Origin: Streptomyces luteolifulvus
Lineage (GTDB): Bacteria; Actinomycetota; Actinomycetes; Streptomycetales; Streptomycetaceae
Assembly (NCBI RefSeq): GCF_008806595.1
Contig: NZ_VZRB01000006.1
Coordinates: 62,001 to 126,000 of the forward strand
Reading direction: 5' to 3'
DNA length: 64,000 nucleotides
The first letter of the stretch is position 1. The number at the start of each line of letters is the position of its first letter. A program made the position numbers and the translations under genes. Shown one piece after another: positions 35,583 to 44,591 of this stretch. The notes beneath the pieces are model-generated. The model did no database searches and was not told the DNA's origin. It saw only the letters and a program-made list of their open reading frames with translations.

Positions 35583-38384
35583 ATGAAGCAGCAGGGTGTG
35601 CAGCCCGAGGGCGCAGAGAGCACCTCTGAGGCTTCGTCGCGCCCGGACGCCGCCGACACCGGCGAGACGCGCTCCGGCGCGGTCCAGGGCGACAAGGGCA
35701 GGCGCCGCGCGGGCGAGCCCGACGCGTCTCGGCCCGGCGCGGCCGATGCCGGGGCTCAGCCTCGCCCGGCCGACATGGACGAGGCGCCGAGCGACGAGGT
35801 CGAGGGCGACGAACCCCTGCTCCCCGCGCGCGTGCACCGCCCGTCCGACCTGATGCGGCTCCTGATCGGTGTGCTGGCGGTCGCCGTGCTGCTCGCGATC
35901 GCCGCGTTCGCACACGGCACCACCTCCGGCCTCGAACAGGACATCAACAAGGGCACCGGGCAGGCACCCGACCTGCTCATCAAGATCGCCGGTCTGGCCT
36001 CCAGCATCGCGATCCTCCTGGTCCCGGTCGCCTTCGCGATCGAGCGGCTGATCAAGCGGGACGGACTGCGCATCGCCGACGGCGTGCTCGCGGCGGTCCT
36101 CGCGCACGGAGTGACGCTCGCCACCGACCTGTGGGTCGCCAAGGCCGCCCCGGACTCGATCCAGGAGGCGCTCACCCAGCCCTCGCCCGGCGACGTCCAC
36201 GCCCTCACCGATCCCGTGCACGGCTATCTGGCCCCGGTCATCGCCTATATGACGGCCGTCGGCATGTCGCGTCGGCCGCGCTGGCGCGCGGTGCTGTGGA
36301 TGGTGCTGCTCCTCGACGCGTTCTCGATGCTCGTGACCGGCTACACGACCCCGTTCTCGATCATCCTGACGGTGCTCATCGGGTGGACCGTGGCCTACGG
36401 CACGCTGTACGCGGTCGGCTCCCCCAACGTCCGCCCCACCGGAAGGACCCTCATGGCGGGTCTGCGGACGGTCGGCTTCCGTCCGGTCAGCACGGCCCGG
36501 GAGGAGATGTCGGACACGTCGGAGACCGGCGACCGCGGCCGCCGCTACTTCGTCACCCTGGAGGACGGGCCGCCGCTGGATGTGACGGTGGTCGACCGGG
36601 AACAGCAGGCACAGGGCTTCTTCTACCGCGCGTGGCGCAATCTGACCCTGCGCGGCTTCGCGACCCGCAGCAGCCTGCAGTCGCTGCGCCAGGCCCTGGA
36701 ACAGGAAGCCCTGCTCGCATACGCGGCCATCGCGGCCGGCGCCAACGCCCCCAAGCTGATCGCGACGTCCGAACTGGGCCCCGACGCGGTCATGCTCGTC
36801 TACGAGCACACCGGCGGGCACACCCTCGACTCGCTGCCCGACGAGGAGATCACCGACGACCTGCTGCGCGACACGTGGCACCAGGTACGAGCGCTGCACT
36901 CACGTCGCATCGCGCACCGCCGGCTGGTGGGGGACGCGATCCTGGTGGATCGTTCCGGCAAGGTGATCCTCACGGACCTGCGGATCGGCGAGATCGCGGC
37001 CGGTGACCTGCTGTTGCGCATGGACGTCTCCCAGCTGCTGACGACCCTGGGCCTGCGCGTGGGCGCCGAGCGGGCGGTGGCCTCGGCCGTGAGCGTCATG
37101 GGCCCGGACACGGTGGCCGACTGTCTGCCGATGCTGCAGCCCATCGCGCTCAGCCGCTCCACGCGCGCGACGCTGCGGAAACTGGCCCGGGAGCGGGCCC
37201 AGCGCGAGCGCGAGGCGGTGCTGGAGGCGTCCCGGCAGGCCAAGCAGGCCCGTCTGGAGGCGGGCGAGGACAGCGCCGGACCCGTCGTTCTGGAAAAGCC
37301 CGACAAGAAGGCCGTACGGGCGGAGCAGCGGGCCGAGAAGCGGGCCATCGACGAGGCCGTGGAGGATGCCCGCGAGGACGATCTGCTCACCCAGATCCGC
37401 CACCAGGTGCTGCTGATCAGGCCCCAGGCGCCGGTCGAGCCGGCCCGCCTGGAGCGGGTGCGGCCGCGCACGCTGATCAGTTTCATCGCCGGCGCCATCG
37501 GTGCCTACTTCCTGCTGACGCAGCTCACCCACATCGAGTTCGGGCCGCTCGTGGCCAACGCCGAATGGGGCTGGGTGCTCGCGGCCGGGCTGTTCTCGGC
37601 GCTCAGCTACCTCGCCGCGGCCATGGCCCTGCTGGGGTTCGTGCCGGAGCGGGTGCCGTTCCTGCGGACGGTGGCGGCACAGGTCGCCGGGTCCTTCGTG
37701 AAGATCGTCGCCCCGGCCGCGGTGGGCGGTGTCGCCCTCAACACGCGCTTCCTCCAGCGCTCCGGCGTGCGCCCCGGGCTCGCTGTGGCGAGCGTCGGCG
37801 CCTCGCAGCTGTTCGGTCTCGGCTGCCACATCCTGATGCTGCTGTCCTTCGGCTATCTGACCGGGACCGAGAAGACACCGTCGCTGTCGCCCTCCCGCAC
37901 GGTCATCGCCGGTCTGCTCACGGTGGCGGTGTTCGTCCTCGTGGTGACCTCGGTGCCGTTCCTGCGCAAGTTCGTGGTCACGCGCGTGAGGTCGCTGTTC
38001 GCGGGCGTCGTACCGCGCATGCTCGACGTGCTCCAGCGGCCGCAGAAGCTGGTGACCGGGATCGGCGGCATGCTGCTGCTGACCGCCTGCTTCGTCATGT
38101 GCCTGGACGCCTCGATCCGGGCCTTCGGCGACGAAACGACCTCCATCAGCATCGCCAGCGTCGCGGTCGTCTTCCTCGCCGGCAACGCGCTCGGATCGGC
38201 GGCCCCGACCCCGGGCGGCGTGGGCGCGGTGGAGGCGACCCTGACCGTCGGTCTGATCGCCGTCGGCCTCCCCAAGGAGGTCGCCGCCCCGGCTGTGCTG
38301 CTGTTCCGGCTGCTGACGCTGTGGCTGCCGGTGCTGCCGGGCTGGCTCGCGTTCAACCATCTGACACGCAAGGGCGCGCTGTAG
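35583..38384 (+). CDS. Pseudokinase-flippase fusion membrane protein (UPF0104/LPG synthase-like)
   Basis: A 933-aa protein. After an 85-residue charged N-terminus come about six membrane helices (about 90-290). A kinase-like domain follows (about 330-580) in which the catalytic loop reads HRRLVGDAILV and the metal motif reads LTDLRIG, so the HRD and DFG aspartates are partly lost. A basic coiled segment (about 585-665) leads to seven or eight helices of the UPF0104 lysylphosphatidylglycerol-synthase type (about 675-925, with SAAPTPGGVGAVEATL). It probably works in lipid handling at the membrane. Start chosen at ATG 35583 after AAGAAGAGA. Confidence 0.8.
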   Translation: MKQQGVQPEGAESTSEASSRPDAADTGETRSGAVQGDKGRRRAGEPDASRPGAADAGAQPRPADMDEAPSDEVEGDEPLLPARVHRPSDLMRLLIGVLAVAVLLAIAAFAHGTTSGLEQDINKGTGQAPDLLIKIAGLASSIAILLVPVAFAIERLIKRDGLRIADGVLAAVLAHGVTLATDLWVAKAAPDSIQEALTQPSPGDVHALTDPVHGYLAPVIAYMTAVGMSRRPRWRAVLWMVLLLDAFSMLVTGYTTPFSIILTVLIGWTVAYGTLYAVGSPNVRPTGRTLMAGLRTVGFRPVSTAREEMSDTSETGDRGRRYFVTLEDGPPLDVTVVDREQQAQGFFYRAWRNLTLRGFATRSSLQSLRQALEQEALLAYAAIAAGANAPKLIATSELGPDAVMLVYEHTGGHTLDSLPDEEITDDLLRDTWHQVRALHSRRIAHRRLVGDAILVDRSGKVILTDLRIGEIAAGDLLLRMDVSQLLTTLGLRVGAERAVASAVSVMGPDTVADCLPMLQPIALSRSTRATLRKLARERAQREREAVLEASRQAKQARLEAGEDSAGPVVLEKPDKKAVRAEQRAEKRAIDEAVEDAREDDLLTQIRHQVLLIRPQAPVEPARLERVRPRTLISFIAGAIGAYFLLTQLTHIEFGPLVANAEWGWVLAAGLFSALSYLAAAMALLGFVPERVPFLRTVAAQVAGSFVKIVAPAAVGGVALNTRFLQRSGVRPGLAVASVGASQLFGLGCHILMLLSFGYLTGTEKTPSLSPSRTVIAGLLTVAVFVLVVTSVPFLRKFVVTRVRSLFAGVVPRMLDVLQRPQKLVTGIGGMLLLTACFVMCLDASIRAFGDETTSISIASVAVVFLAGNALGSAAPTPGGVGAVEATLTVGLIAVGLPKEVAAPAVLLFRLLTLWLPVLPGWLAFNHLTRKGAL

Positions 38385-38460
38385 TACGACGCCGTCGGCG
38401 GCGTACCTCGTACGGCTCGCGCCCCGCGCGGCCCCGCGCGCGCGACCGCAGGATGGGTTC

Positions 38461-40005
38461 ATGCCGAACCCTCCCCGGCTGCGCGCCGCCGCCCTGACCG
38501 CGACCGCTCTCCTGCTGGCCTGCGTGCTGACGGGTTGCGGCGACGACTCCGAGGACGAGGATCTGACGGCCCAGAAGCTCAGCTGGAAGGACTGCCCGGC
38601 CCCGTCAGCGGCCGAGGGCGGCGGCAACCCGCCGTCGCCCCTGCCGGACGGCGACCCGTGGCAGTGCGCCACCATGAAGGCGCCTCTGGACTGGGACGAG
38701 CCCAAGGGTGACACCATCGGCCTCGCCCTGATCCGGGCGGGGACGAGCGGCCCCGCGGGCGAGCGCATCGGCTCGCTCATCTTCAACTTCGGCGGCCCCG
38801 GCGGTTCGGGCGTCACCACGCTGCCCGCCTTCGGTGCGGACTACGCGAGACTGCGCACCCGCTACGACCTGGTGAGCTTCGACCCACGCGGCGTCGGCCG
38901 CAGCGCCCCGGTGGAGTGCGAGGACGACCAGCAGCTCGACATCCGCTTCCAGCAGGACGCCACGCCCGACGACGCCACCGAACGCACCGAGTACCTGGAC
39001 AGCACAAAGGAGTTCAACGGGGCCTGCGAGAAGAACTCCGAGAAGGTGCTGCCGCATGTGCGCACCACGGACGCGGCCCGCGACATGGACCTCATGCGCC
39101 AGGTCCTCGGCGACGCCAAGCTCCACTACTTCGGCATCTCCTACGGCACCGAACTCGGCGGTGTCTACGCCCATCTGTTCCCGAAGAACGTGGGCCGTGC
39201 CGTCTTCGACGCGGTCGTCGACCCCACGCAGAACCCCGAACAGGGCTCGCTCGGCCAGGCCAGGGGCTTCCAGCGCGCACTCGACAACTTCGCCGCGGAC
39301 TGCACCTCGCAGGTCGAGGACTGCCCGGTCGGCGACACCGCCCAGGACGTCAAGGACCGCATCGCCACACTGCTGAGGGACCTCGACCGCAAGCCGATCC
39401 CCGGAATCTTCCCCCGGCAGCTGACCCAGACCGCCGCGACCAACGGCATCGCCCAGGCGCTGTACTCCAAGGACTTCTGGCCCTACCTCACCGAGGGCCT
39501 GGAGCAGGCGTACAACGGTGACGGCAGGGTCCTGATGGCGCTGTCCGACGCGATGAACGGGCGCAACGAGAACGGGGAGTACAGCAACCTCGTCCCCGCC
39601 AACATCGCCATCAACTGCGCCGACGACAAGCCGCGGTACACCGTCGGCTACGTGGAGCGGAAGCTGCCCGAGTTCCGGGCCGCCTCCCCCGTGTTCGGCG
39701 ACTTCCTGGCCTGGGGCATGGTCAGCTGCACCGACTGGGCCGTGCCGGGCGCCGGCGACCATCCCGACGTGAGCGCGCCCGGGTCCGCACCGATCCTCGT
39801 CGTGGGGAACACGGGCGATCCGGCCACGCCGTACGAGGGTACGCGGAAGATGGTGGACGCGCTGGGCGAGGGTGTCGGCGTCGAGCTGACGTACCGCGGG
39901 CAGGGGCACGGGGCGTACGACAGCGGAAACCGGTGCGTGCAGGACGCGGTGAACGGCTACCTGCTGGACGGGAAGGTGCCGCCCGCCCGGACCGTCTGCT
40001 CCTGA
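38461..40005 (+). CDS. Secreted TAP-type alpha/beta hydrolase lipoprotein, paralogue 1
   Basis: A 514-aa exported lipoprotein with signal helix and lipobox LTGC (Cys26). The oxyanion segment FGGPGGSG, nucleophile S227 in GISYGTELGG, the Asp of GNTGDPATPYEG and the His of GQGHGAYDSG form a complete triad. The C-terminal TAP-like domain matches tripeptidyl aminopeptidases (Slp/TAP) of Streptomyces, which remove tripeptides from secreted proteins. GGATGG precedes the ATG. It is 76 bp downstream of the flippase-like gene and 148 bp before its paralogue. Confidence 0.88.
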   Translation: MPNPPRLRAAALTATALLLACVLTGCGDDSEDEDLTAQKLSWKDCPAPSAAEGGGNPPSPLPDGDPWQCATMKAPLDWDEPKGDTIGLALIRAGTSGPAGERIGSLIFNFGGPGGSGVTTLPAFGADYARLRTRYDLVSFDPRGVGRSAPVECEDDQQLDIRFQQDATPDDATERTEYLDSTKEFNGACEKNSEKVLPHVRTTDAARDMDLMRQVLGDAKLHYFGISYGTELGGVYAHLFPKNVGRAVFDAVVDPTQNPEQGSLGQARGFQRALDNFAADCTSQVEDCPVGDTAQDVKDRIATLLRDLDRKPIPGIFPRQLTQTAATNGIAQALYSKDFWPYLTEGLEQAYNGDGRVLMALSDAMNGRNENGEYSNLVPANIAINCADDKPRYTVGYVERKLPEFRAASPVFGDFLAWGMVSCTDWAVPGAGDHPDVSAPGSAPILVVGNTGDPATPYEGTRKMVDALGEGVGVELTYRGQGHGAYDSGNRCVQDAVNGYLLDGKVPPARTVCS

Positions 40006-40153
40006 GCCCGAGCTCCCGCCGCTGCACCGGAACCCCGGGAAAGGAGCTGGTCAGAGCGTTATCCACAGGCTTCGGCAGGGTTCGGGTGATCCGCCTACTA
40101 TGGCCTGACAGCCATCCGCGGCACGAAGCGGACGGCCTGCGAGGGGGAATGGA

Positions 40154-41704
40154 ATGACGCGAATCGCAAGGTGGACGGCTCTGGCGGCCGCCGCCGCTCT
40201 GCTGGTGGGGGGCTGCAGCGGCGGCTCGTCCGGAGACGACGGCAAGAACGGCGACGAGACGAGCAGAAGCAGTCCGTCGGCCGGCACGTCCGGGGCGGCG
40301 GCGCCGCTCCCCTCCTCGCTGACTTCGCAGAAGCTCGACTGGGGACGCTGCAAGGCCACCGCGGACTCCCCCGCACCGGGCAGCGACTGGCAGTGCGCGA
40401 CGCTCAAGGTGCCGCTGGACTGGTCGAAGCCTGACGGCGAGACGATCGGCCTCGCGATGATCCGCGCCAAGGCCCGGGGCGACAAGCGCATCGGCTCGCT
40501 GCTGTTCAACTTCGGCGGGCCGGGCGGCTCGGGCGTGGACTTCATGCCGTCGTACGCCCCCACCGTCTCCCTGCTGCGCGAGCGGTACGACCTGGTGAGC
40601 TGGGATCCGCGGGGGGTCGCGGCCAGCGAGGGCGTGCGCTGCCGCGGTGACAAGGAGATCCAGGCCGCCGAATCGGTGGACGCCACACCGGACACCCCGG
40701 CGGAGGAGCAGGCCTACTTCGAGGACGCCACCGACTTCGGCAAGGGCTGCGAGAAGGACGCGGGCAAGCTGCTGGCCCACGTCTCCACCACCGACACCGC
40801 CCGCGACATGGACCTGATGCGCCAGGTTCTCGGCGACACCAAGATGCACTACTTCGGCATCTCCTACGGCACCGAACTCGGCGGCGTGTACGCCCACCTG
40901 TTCCCGAAGAGAGTGGGACGGCTGATCCTCGACGCGGTCGTCGACCCCGGCGCCGACACCGTGGGCCATGCCGAGAACCAGGCCAGAGGCTTCCAGCGCG
41001 CGCTGAACGACTACCTGAAGTCCACCGGACAGGACCCCGAACAGGGCACGCGGAAGATCGCGGACCTGCTGAAGCGGATCGACGCCGACCCGCTGCCCAC
41101 GTCGTCGGGGCGGAGGCTGACCCAGACGCTCGCGGTCACCGGTATCGTCCTCCCGCTGTACAGCAAGGCCAGCTGGCCCACCCTGACCAGCGCACTGGCC
41201 TCGGCGGAGGACGGCGACGGCTCCGAACTGCTGGCGCTCGCCGACGGCTACAACGAGCGGGACGCGTCGGGGCACTACGGCACGACCACCCACTCGCAAC
41301 GGGTCATATCGTGCCTGGACGACAGCCAGCGGCCGACCCTCGCCGAAACGAAGAAGCGGCTGCCCGAATTCGACAGGATCTCACCGGTGTTCGGGGCCTT
41401 CCTCGGCTGGGACACGGCCGGCTGGTGCCACGACTGGCCGGTGGCCGGGCAGCACGACACTCCGGCGGTGAGTGCGCCGGGCGCGGCACCGGTCCTGGTG
41501 GTCGGCAACACGGGCGACCCTGCCACGCCCTACGAGGGTGCGCGGAGAATGGCCGACGAGCTGGGCAAGGGCGTCGGTGTGGTGCTCACCTGGAAGGGCG
41601 AGGGCCATGGTGCGTACGGCAGCGGGAGTGACTGCGTCGACTCCACCGTGGACGCGTATCTGCTGAACGGCACGGTGCCGAAGGACGGCAAGATCTGCTC
41701 ATGA
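40154..41704 (+). CDS. Secreted TAP-type alpha/beta hydrolase lipoprotein, paralogue 2
   Basis: A 516-aa paralogue of the preceding gene. Lipobox VGGC (Cys21), FGGPGGSG, S237 in GISYGTELGG, GNTGDPATPYEG and GEGHGAYGSG are all conserved, so it should be active. GAGGGGG lies upstream of the ATG. It has its own intergenic region with a TACTAT -10-like box near 40096, so it may be transcribed independently. The two genes are a tandem duplication that has diverged substantially outside the catalytic motifs. Confidence 0.88.
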   Translation: MTRIARWTALAAAAALLVGGCSGGSSGDDGKNGDETSRSSPSAGTSGAAAPLPSSLTSQKLDWGRCKATADSPAPGSDWQCATLKVPLDWSKPDGETIGLAMIRAKARGDKRIGSLLFNFGGPGGSGVDFMPSYAPTVSLLRERYDLVSWDPRGVAASEGVRCRGDKEIQAAESVDATPDTPAEEQAYFEDATDFGKGCEKDAGKLLAHVSTTDTARDMDLMRQVLGDTKMHYFGISYGTELGGVYAHLFPKRVGRLILDAVVDPGADTVGHAENQARGFQRALNDYLKSTGQDPEQGTRKIADLLKRIDADPLPTSSGRRLTQTLAVTGIVLPLYSKASWPTLTSALASAEDGDGSELLALADGYNERDASGHYGTTTHSQRVISCLDDSQRPTLAETKKRLPEFDRISPVFGAFLGWDTAGWCHDWPVAGQHDTPAVSAPGAAPVLVVGNTGDPATPYEGARRMADELGKGVGVVLTWKGEGHGAYGSGSDCVDSTVDAYLLNGTVPKDGKICS

Positions 41705-41911
41705 CGACGGGCGGGGGCTTCGCGCACCGTCGTCCAGCAGAACGGACGCATAGAAGTGCCTCAGCGCGTGCATCCCGCTCGCCCGACCGGAAGCTTACGA
41801 GGCCATGATCACTCGCGCCAAAGCCGCTCCCGTCCAAAGCCGATCCGCCGCCCTCGTGTAACTCGCTGAATCAGAGGAACCATAGCTTGACTGGCGGACT
41901 CGACACACTCC

Positions 41912-41957
41912 ACTTGGGTGAACTCCAAGTTGCGTGAGTTGCCGAAGTGGCTACCAT
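41912..41957 (+). promoter_or_regulatory. Promoter with overlapping operator-like inverted repeat for the accessory gene
   Basis: ACTTGG-N7-CCAAGT (41912-41930) is a perfect 6-bp inverted repeat whose last base begins the -35 box TTGCGT (41930-41935). A 16-bp spacer leads to TACCAT (41952-41957). The rest of the 364-bp gap 41705-42068 shows no gene; it is less GC-rich than its surroundings. Confidence 0.55.
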
Positions 41958-42068
41958 GATATATGGAGCGCCGCAGGGCAGCCGCGACCGAATAAAGGCT
42001 CACGCCGGGGCGCCAGGGGAAAACGCACCCAATCCCGCAGGTACATCCGCGCAAGGGATGAGGCGGCC

Positions 42069-43241
42069 ATGACGAGTCAAGCAATCGACAGGCCCCATGG
42101 TGTAGCGCGCGAGTCGGGGGATGACGAATACCTGCGCAGCGTCGAGTCGCTCTTCAAGAGCAAGACGGAATGGCAAAAACTGGTTTGGAACCGGGTGAGT
42201 CGGATACGCGCCGACCTTAATGCCGCATTGCCTGACGGAGCCCAAGATCCGGCACGAGAGACCATCAACGAACTTCTCATGCGGGCCGAAGGCGCGGCCG
42301 ACAAGCAGGCCAAAACTCGCAACTTGGTAGCGAATTTTCGGCAGTGGTGGTACGGCAGCATGAGCGATTTTGCCTGGTTGAGCCTCCATGAGGCCGAAGC
42401 GTTGGTTGCTCGGCTGGAGAGTAACGGTCAATCGCTGGTACGAGCTCGCTGTCTCGTGGAGAAGGCCTCTGTACTGCTACTGGACAAGGATTCGGCCGTT
42501 ATTGCCGTCAAGGCCGAACTCGAAGGAATCGAGAAGGCCGGCCGCACCGAGGGTGCGAATGCACGCAAGGCTCGACTCACTGAAGGCGCGAATGCGCCCA
42601 AGGCTCCGTGCAACGAGAGCACACATACACCTAATGGGAGTGCCGCGAATTCCATATCACATCCGAGAGAGGGCGAATCGTTCGCCATACCGGTTTCTAA
42701 TCTTTCGCGGGTCGTCCAAGACGCGTCGGATGAGCGCTACGCCCAGAGTCGCTCGTTCCGTAATCGAATCATTCGGCTCTGCATCACGGCCTTTGTGTTC
42801 CTGGTTCTGACGATGATTCCGATTGCCATGGGTGTGGTTGACCTGTGGCCGCACGATGGCCCTCCGTCGGAGATACAGGTAACGATCGGCGTCGCCCTAT
42901 TCGGCACCATTGGAGCATTCGTTACATCAGTGCCTTCACTTGCTCGCGTACAGGGGACCTGGAATCCGTATTCGCTACCCCTCTATCAAATGTTCCTCAA
43001 GCTGCTCCTGGGGCCGATATTTGCGTTCGTTGGCATTCTTTTCCTGTCCAGCGACCTGGTGCCCAATATCAAATCGCCCGTTGATTTTCCCAAACTCCTT
43101 GTGTGGGCGGTCATCTTTGGCGCTGGACAGCAGGCGGTTACACGATTCGTCGACGATCGCGTGGCGGGACTCGTTTCTCAGGACCCGAGCGCTGATCCGG
43201 GAGCCGCTGCGGCGGCCAGTGGTCGCAGATCCAGTTCATAG
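42069..43241 (+). CDS. Accessory membrane protein of unknown function
   Basis: A 390-aa protein I do not recognise. The N-terminal 240 residues are soluble and helical, with a short internal duplication (LTEGANAPKAP after RTEGANARKAR). Three or four membrane helices follow: about 240-265 (LCITAFVFLVLTMIPIAMG), 285-310, 325-350 (LLLGPIFAFVGILFL) and a weaker one near 360-375. The C-terminus is short and Ala/Ser-rich. Codon use is clearly less GC-biased than neighbours, with many A- and T-ending codons, a sign of recent transfer. GAGG precedes the ATG at 42069. It could be a sensor or stress membrane protein, but no domain supports this. Confidence 0.7.
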   Translation: MTSQAIDRPHGVARESGDDEYLRSVESLFKSKTEWQKLVWNRVSRIRADLNAALPDGAQDPARETINELLMRAEGAADKQAKTRNLVANFRQWWYGSMSDFAWLSLHEAEALVARLESNGQSLVRARCLVEKASVLLLDKDSAVIAVKAELEGIEKAGRTEGANARKARLTEGANAPKAPCNESTHTPNGSAANSISHPREGESFAIPVSNLSRVVQDASDERYAQSRSFRNRIIRLCITAFVFLVLTMIPIAMGVVDLWPHDGPPSEIQVTIGVALFGTIGAFVTSVPSLARVQGTWNPYSLPLYQMFLKLLLGPIFAFVGILFLSSDLVPNIKSPVDFPKLLVWAVIFGAGQQAVTRFVDDRVAGLVSQDPSADPGAAAAASGRRSSS

Positions 43242-43270
43242 GACTCCGCCAGAAGCCCACTCACAACGAC

Positions 43271-43312
43271 AGAAGCCCACGGCATCTGAACTGGTCAGAG
43301 CCGTGGGCTTCT
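43271..43312. terminator. Bidirectional terminator between the accessory gene and moeZ
   Basis: A perfect 13-bp stem AGAAGCCCACGGC / GCCGTGGGCTTCT with a 16-nt loop lies between convergent genes. A partial extra copy of the left arm (AGAAGCCCA) occurs about 20 bp upstream. Confidence 0.8.
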
Positions 43313-43342
43313 TCTGGCCCGCTGGTCAGCGGGGCTGCTGTC

Positions 43343-44521
43343 TTAGTAGACCGGCTTGTGCGGTTCGATCTGGTTGACCCAGCCGATCACGCCGCCGCCG
43401 ACGTGCACGGCGTCCGCGAAGCCCGCGGACTTCAGCACGGCGAGGACTTCCGCACTGCGGACACCCGTCTTGCAGTGCAGGACGATCTTCTTGTCCTGCG
43501 GAAGGGCCTCCAGGGCGGCGCCCATGAGGAACTCGTTCTTCGGGATCAGCCGGGCGCCCGGGATGGAGACGATCTCGTACTCGTTGATCTCGCGGACGTC
43601 GATGATGTCGATGTTCTCGCCGTCGTCGATCCACTCCTTGAGCTGCTTGGGAGTGATGGTCGCGCCGGCGGCCGCCTCCTGGGCCTCCTCGGACACGACG
43701 CCACAGAAGGCCTCGTAGTCGATGAGCTCGGTGACGGTCGGGTTCTCGCCGCAGACCGCGCAGTTCGGGTCCTTGCGGACCTTGACCTGGCGGTACTGCA
43801 TCTCCAGGGCGTCGTAGATCATCAGGCGGCCGACCAGCGGCTCCCCGGTGCCGGTGAGCACCTTGATCGCCTCGGTGACCTGGATGGAGCCGATGGACGC
43901 GCAGAGCACACCCAGGACGCCGCCCTCGGCGCAGGAGGGAACCATGCCCGGCGGCGGGGGCTCCGGGTAGAGGCAGCGGTAGCAGGGGCCGTGCTCGGAC
44001 CAGAAGACGGAGGCCTGGCCGTCGAAGCGGTAGATCGAACCCCATACGTACGGCTTGTTCAGCAGGACGCAGGCGTCGTTGACCAGGTAACGGGTCGCGA
44101 AGTTGTCCGTGCCGTCGACGATCAGGTCGTACTGGCTGAAGATGTCCATCACGTTGTCGGCCTCGAGCCGCTCCTCGTGAAGGACGACGTTCACGTACGG
44201 GTTGATGCCCAGGACGGAATCGCGCGCGGACGCGGCCTTGGAGCGGCCGATGTCGGCCTGGCTGTGGATGATCTGGCGCTGCAGGTTCGACTCGTCGACC
44301 TCGTCGAACTCCACGATGCCGAGCGTGCCCACGCCCGCCGCGGCCAGGTACATCAGTGCCGGCGAGCCCAGGCCGCCGGCGCCCACACAGAGCACCTTGG
44401 CGTTCTTCAGCCGCTTCTGCCCGTCCATCCCGACGTCGGGGATGATCAGGTGGCGGGAGTACCTGCGAACCTCGTCTACGGTGAGCTCGGAAGCGGGCTC
44501 GACCAGGGGTGGCAGCGACAC
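43343..44521 (-). CDS. moeZ: MoeZ: adenylyltransferase-sulfurtransferase (MoeB-rhodanese)
   Basis: A 392-aa two-domain protein. The E1-like domain (about 20-265) has the ATP loop GAGGLGSPA, DGTDNFATR and zinc cysteines CYRC and CAVC. The rhodanese domain (about 285-392) has active Cys350 in HCKTGVRS. It activates and thiolates ubiquitin-like sulfur carriers for molybdopterin, thiamine or secondary-metabolite pathways. GTG at 44521 has GGAG 6 nt upstream. A sigma-R-type promoter precedes it. In mycobacteria the counterpart is MoeB1 (Rv3206c). Confidence 0.94.
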   Translation of the reverse strand: MSLPPLVEPASELTVDEVRRYSRHLIIPDVGMDGQKRLKNAKVLCVGAGGLGSPALMYLAAAGVGTLGIVEFDEVDESNLQRQIIHSQADIGRSKAASARDSVLGINPYVNVVLHEERLEADNVMDIFSQYDLIVDGTDNFATRYLVNDACVLLNKPYVWGSIYRFDGQASVFWSEHGPCYRCLYPEPPPPGMVPSCAEGGVLGVLCASIGSIQVTEAIKVLTGTGEPLVGRLMIYDALEMQYRQVKVRKDPNCAVCGENPTVTELIDYEAFCGVVSEEAQEAAAGATITPKQLKEWIDDGENIDIIDVREINEYEIVSIPGARLIPKNEFLMGAALEALPQDKKIVLHCKTGVRSAEVLAVLKSAGFADAVHVGGGVIGWVNQIEPHKPVY

Positions 44522-44565
44522 GGGGACTCCGTTGGTCGGTCGATCACTACGGTTGTTCTCCTCGT

Positions 44566-44591
44566 AACACTGCCACGGCCTTCTTCATTCC
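44566..44591 (-). promoter_or_regulatory. Sigma-R-type promoter for moeZ
   Basis: On the minus strand GGAAT (44591-44587), 18-bp spacer, GTT (44568-44566): an exact consensus match 45 bp upstream of the moeZ start. It overlaps the last codons of the spherulation-like gene (stop at 44585), so moeZ has its own promoter. Confidence 0.72.

Noticed and set aside
41705..43320. Mobile element or prophage at the low-GC gene
   Set aside because: No transposase, integrase, tRNA target or flanking direct repeat could be seen; only composition points to transfer.
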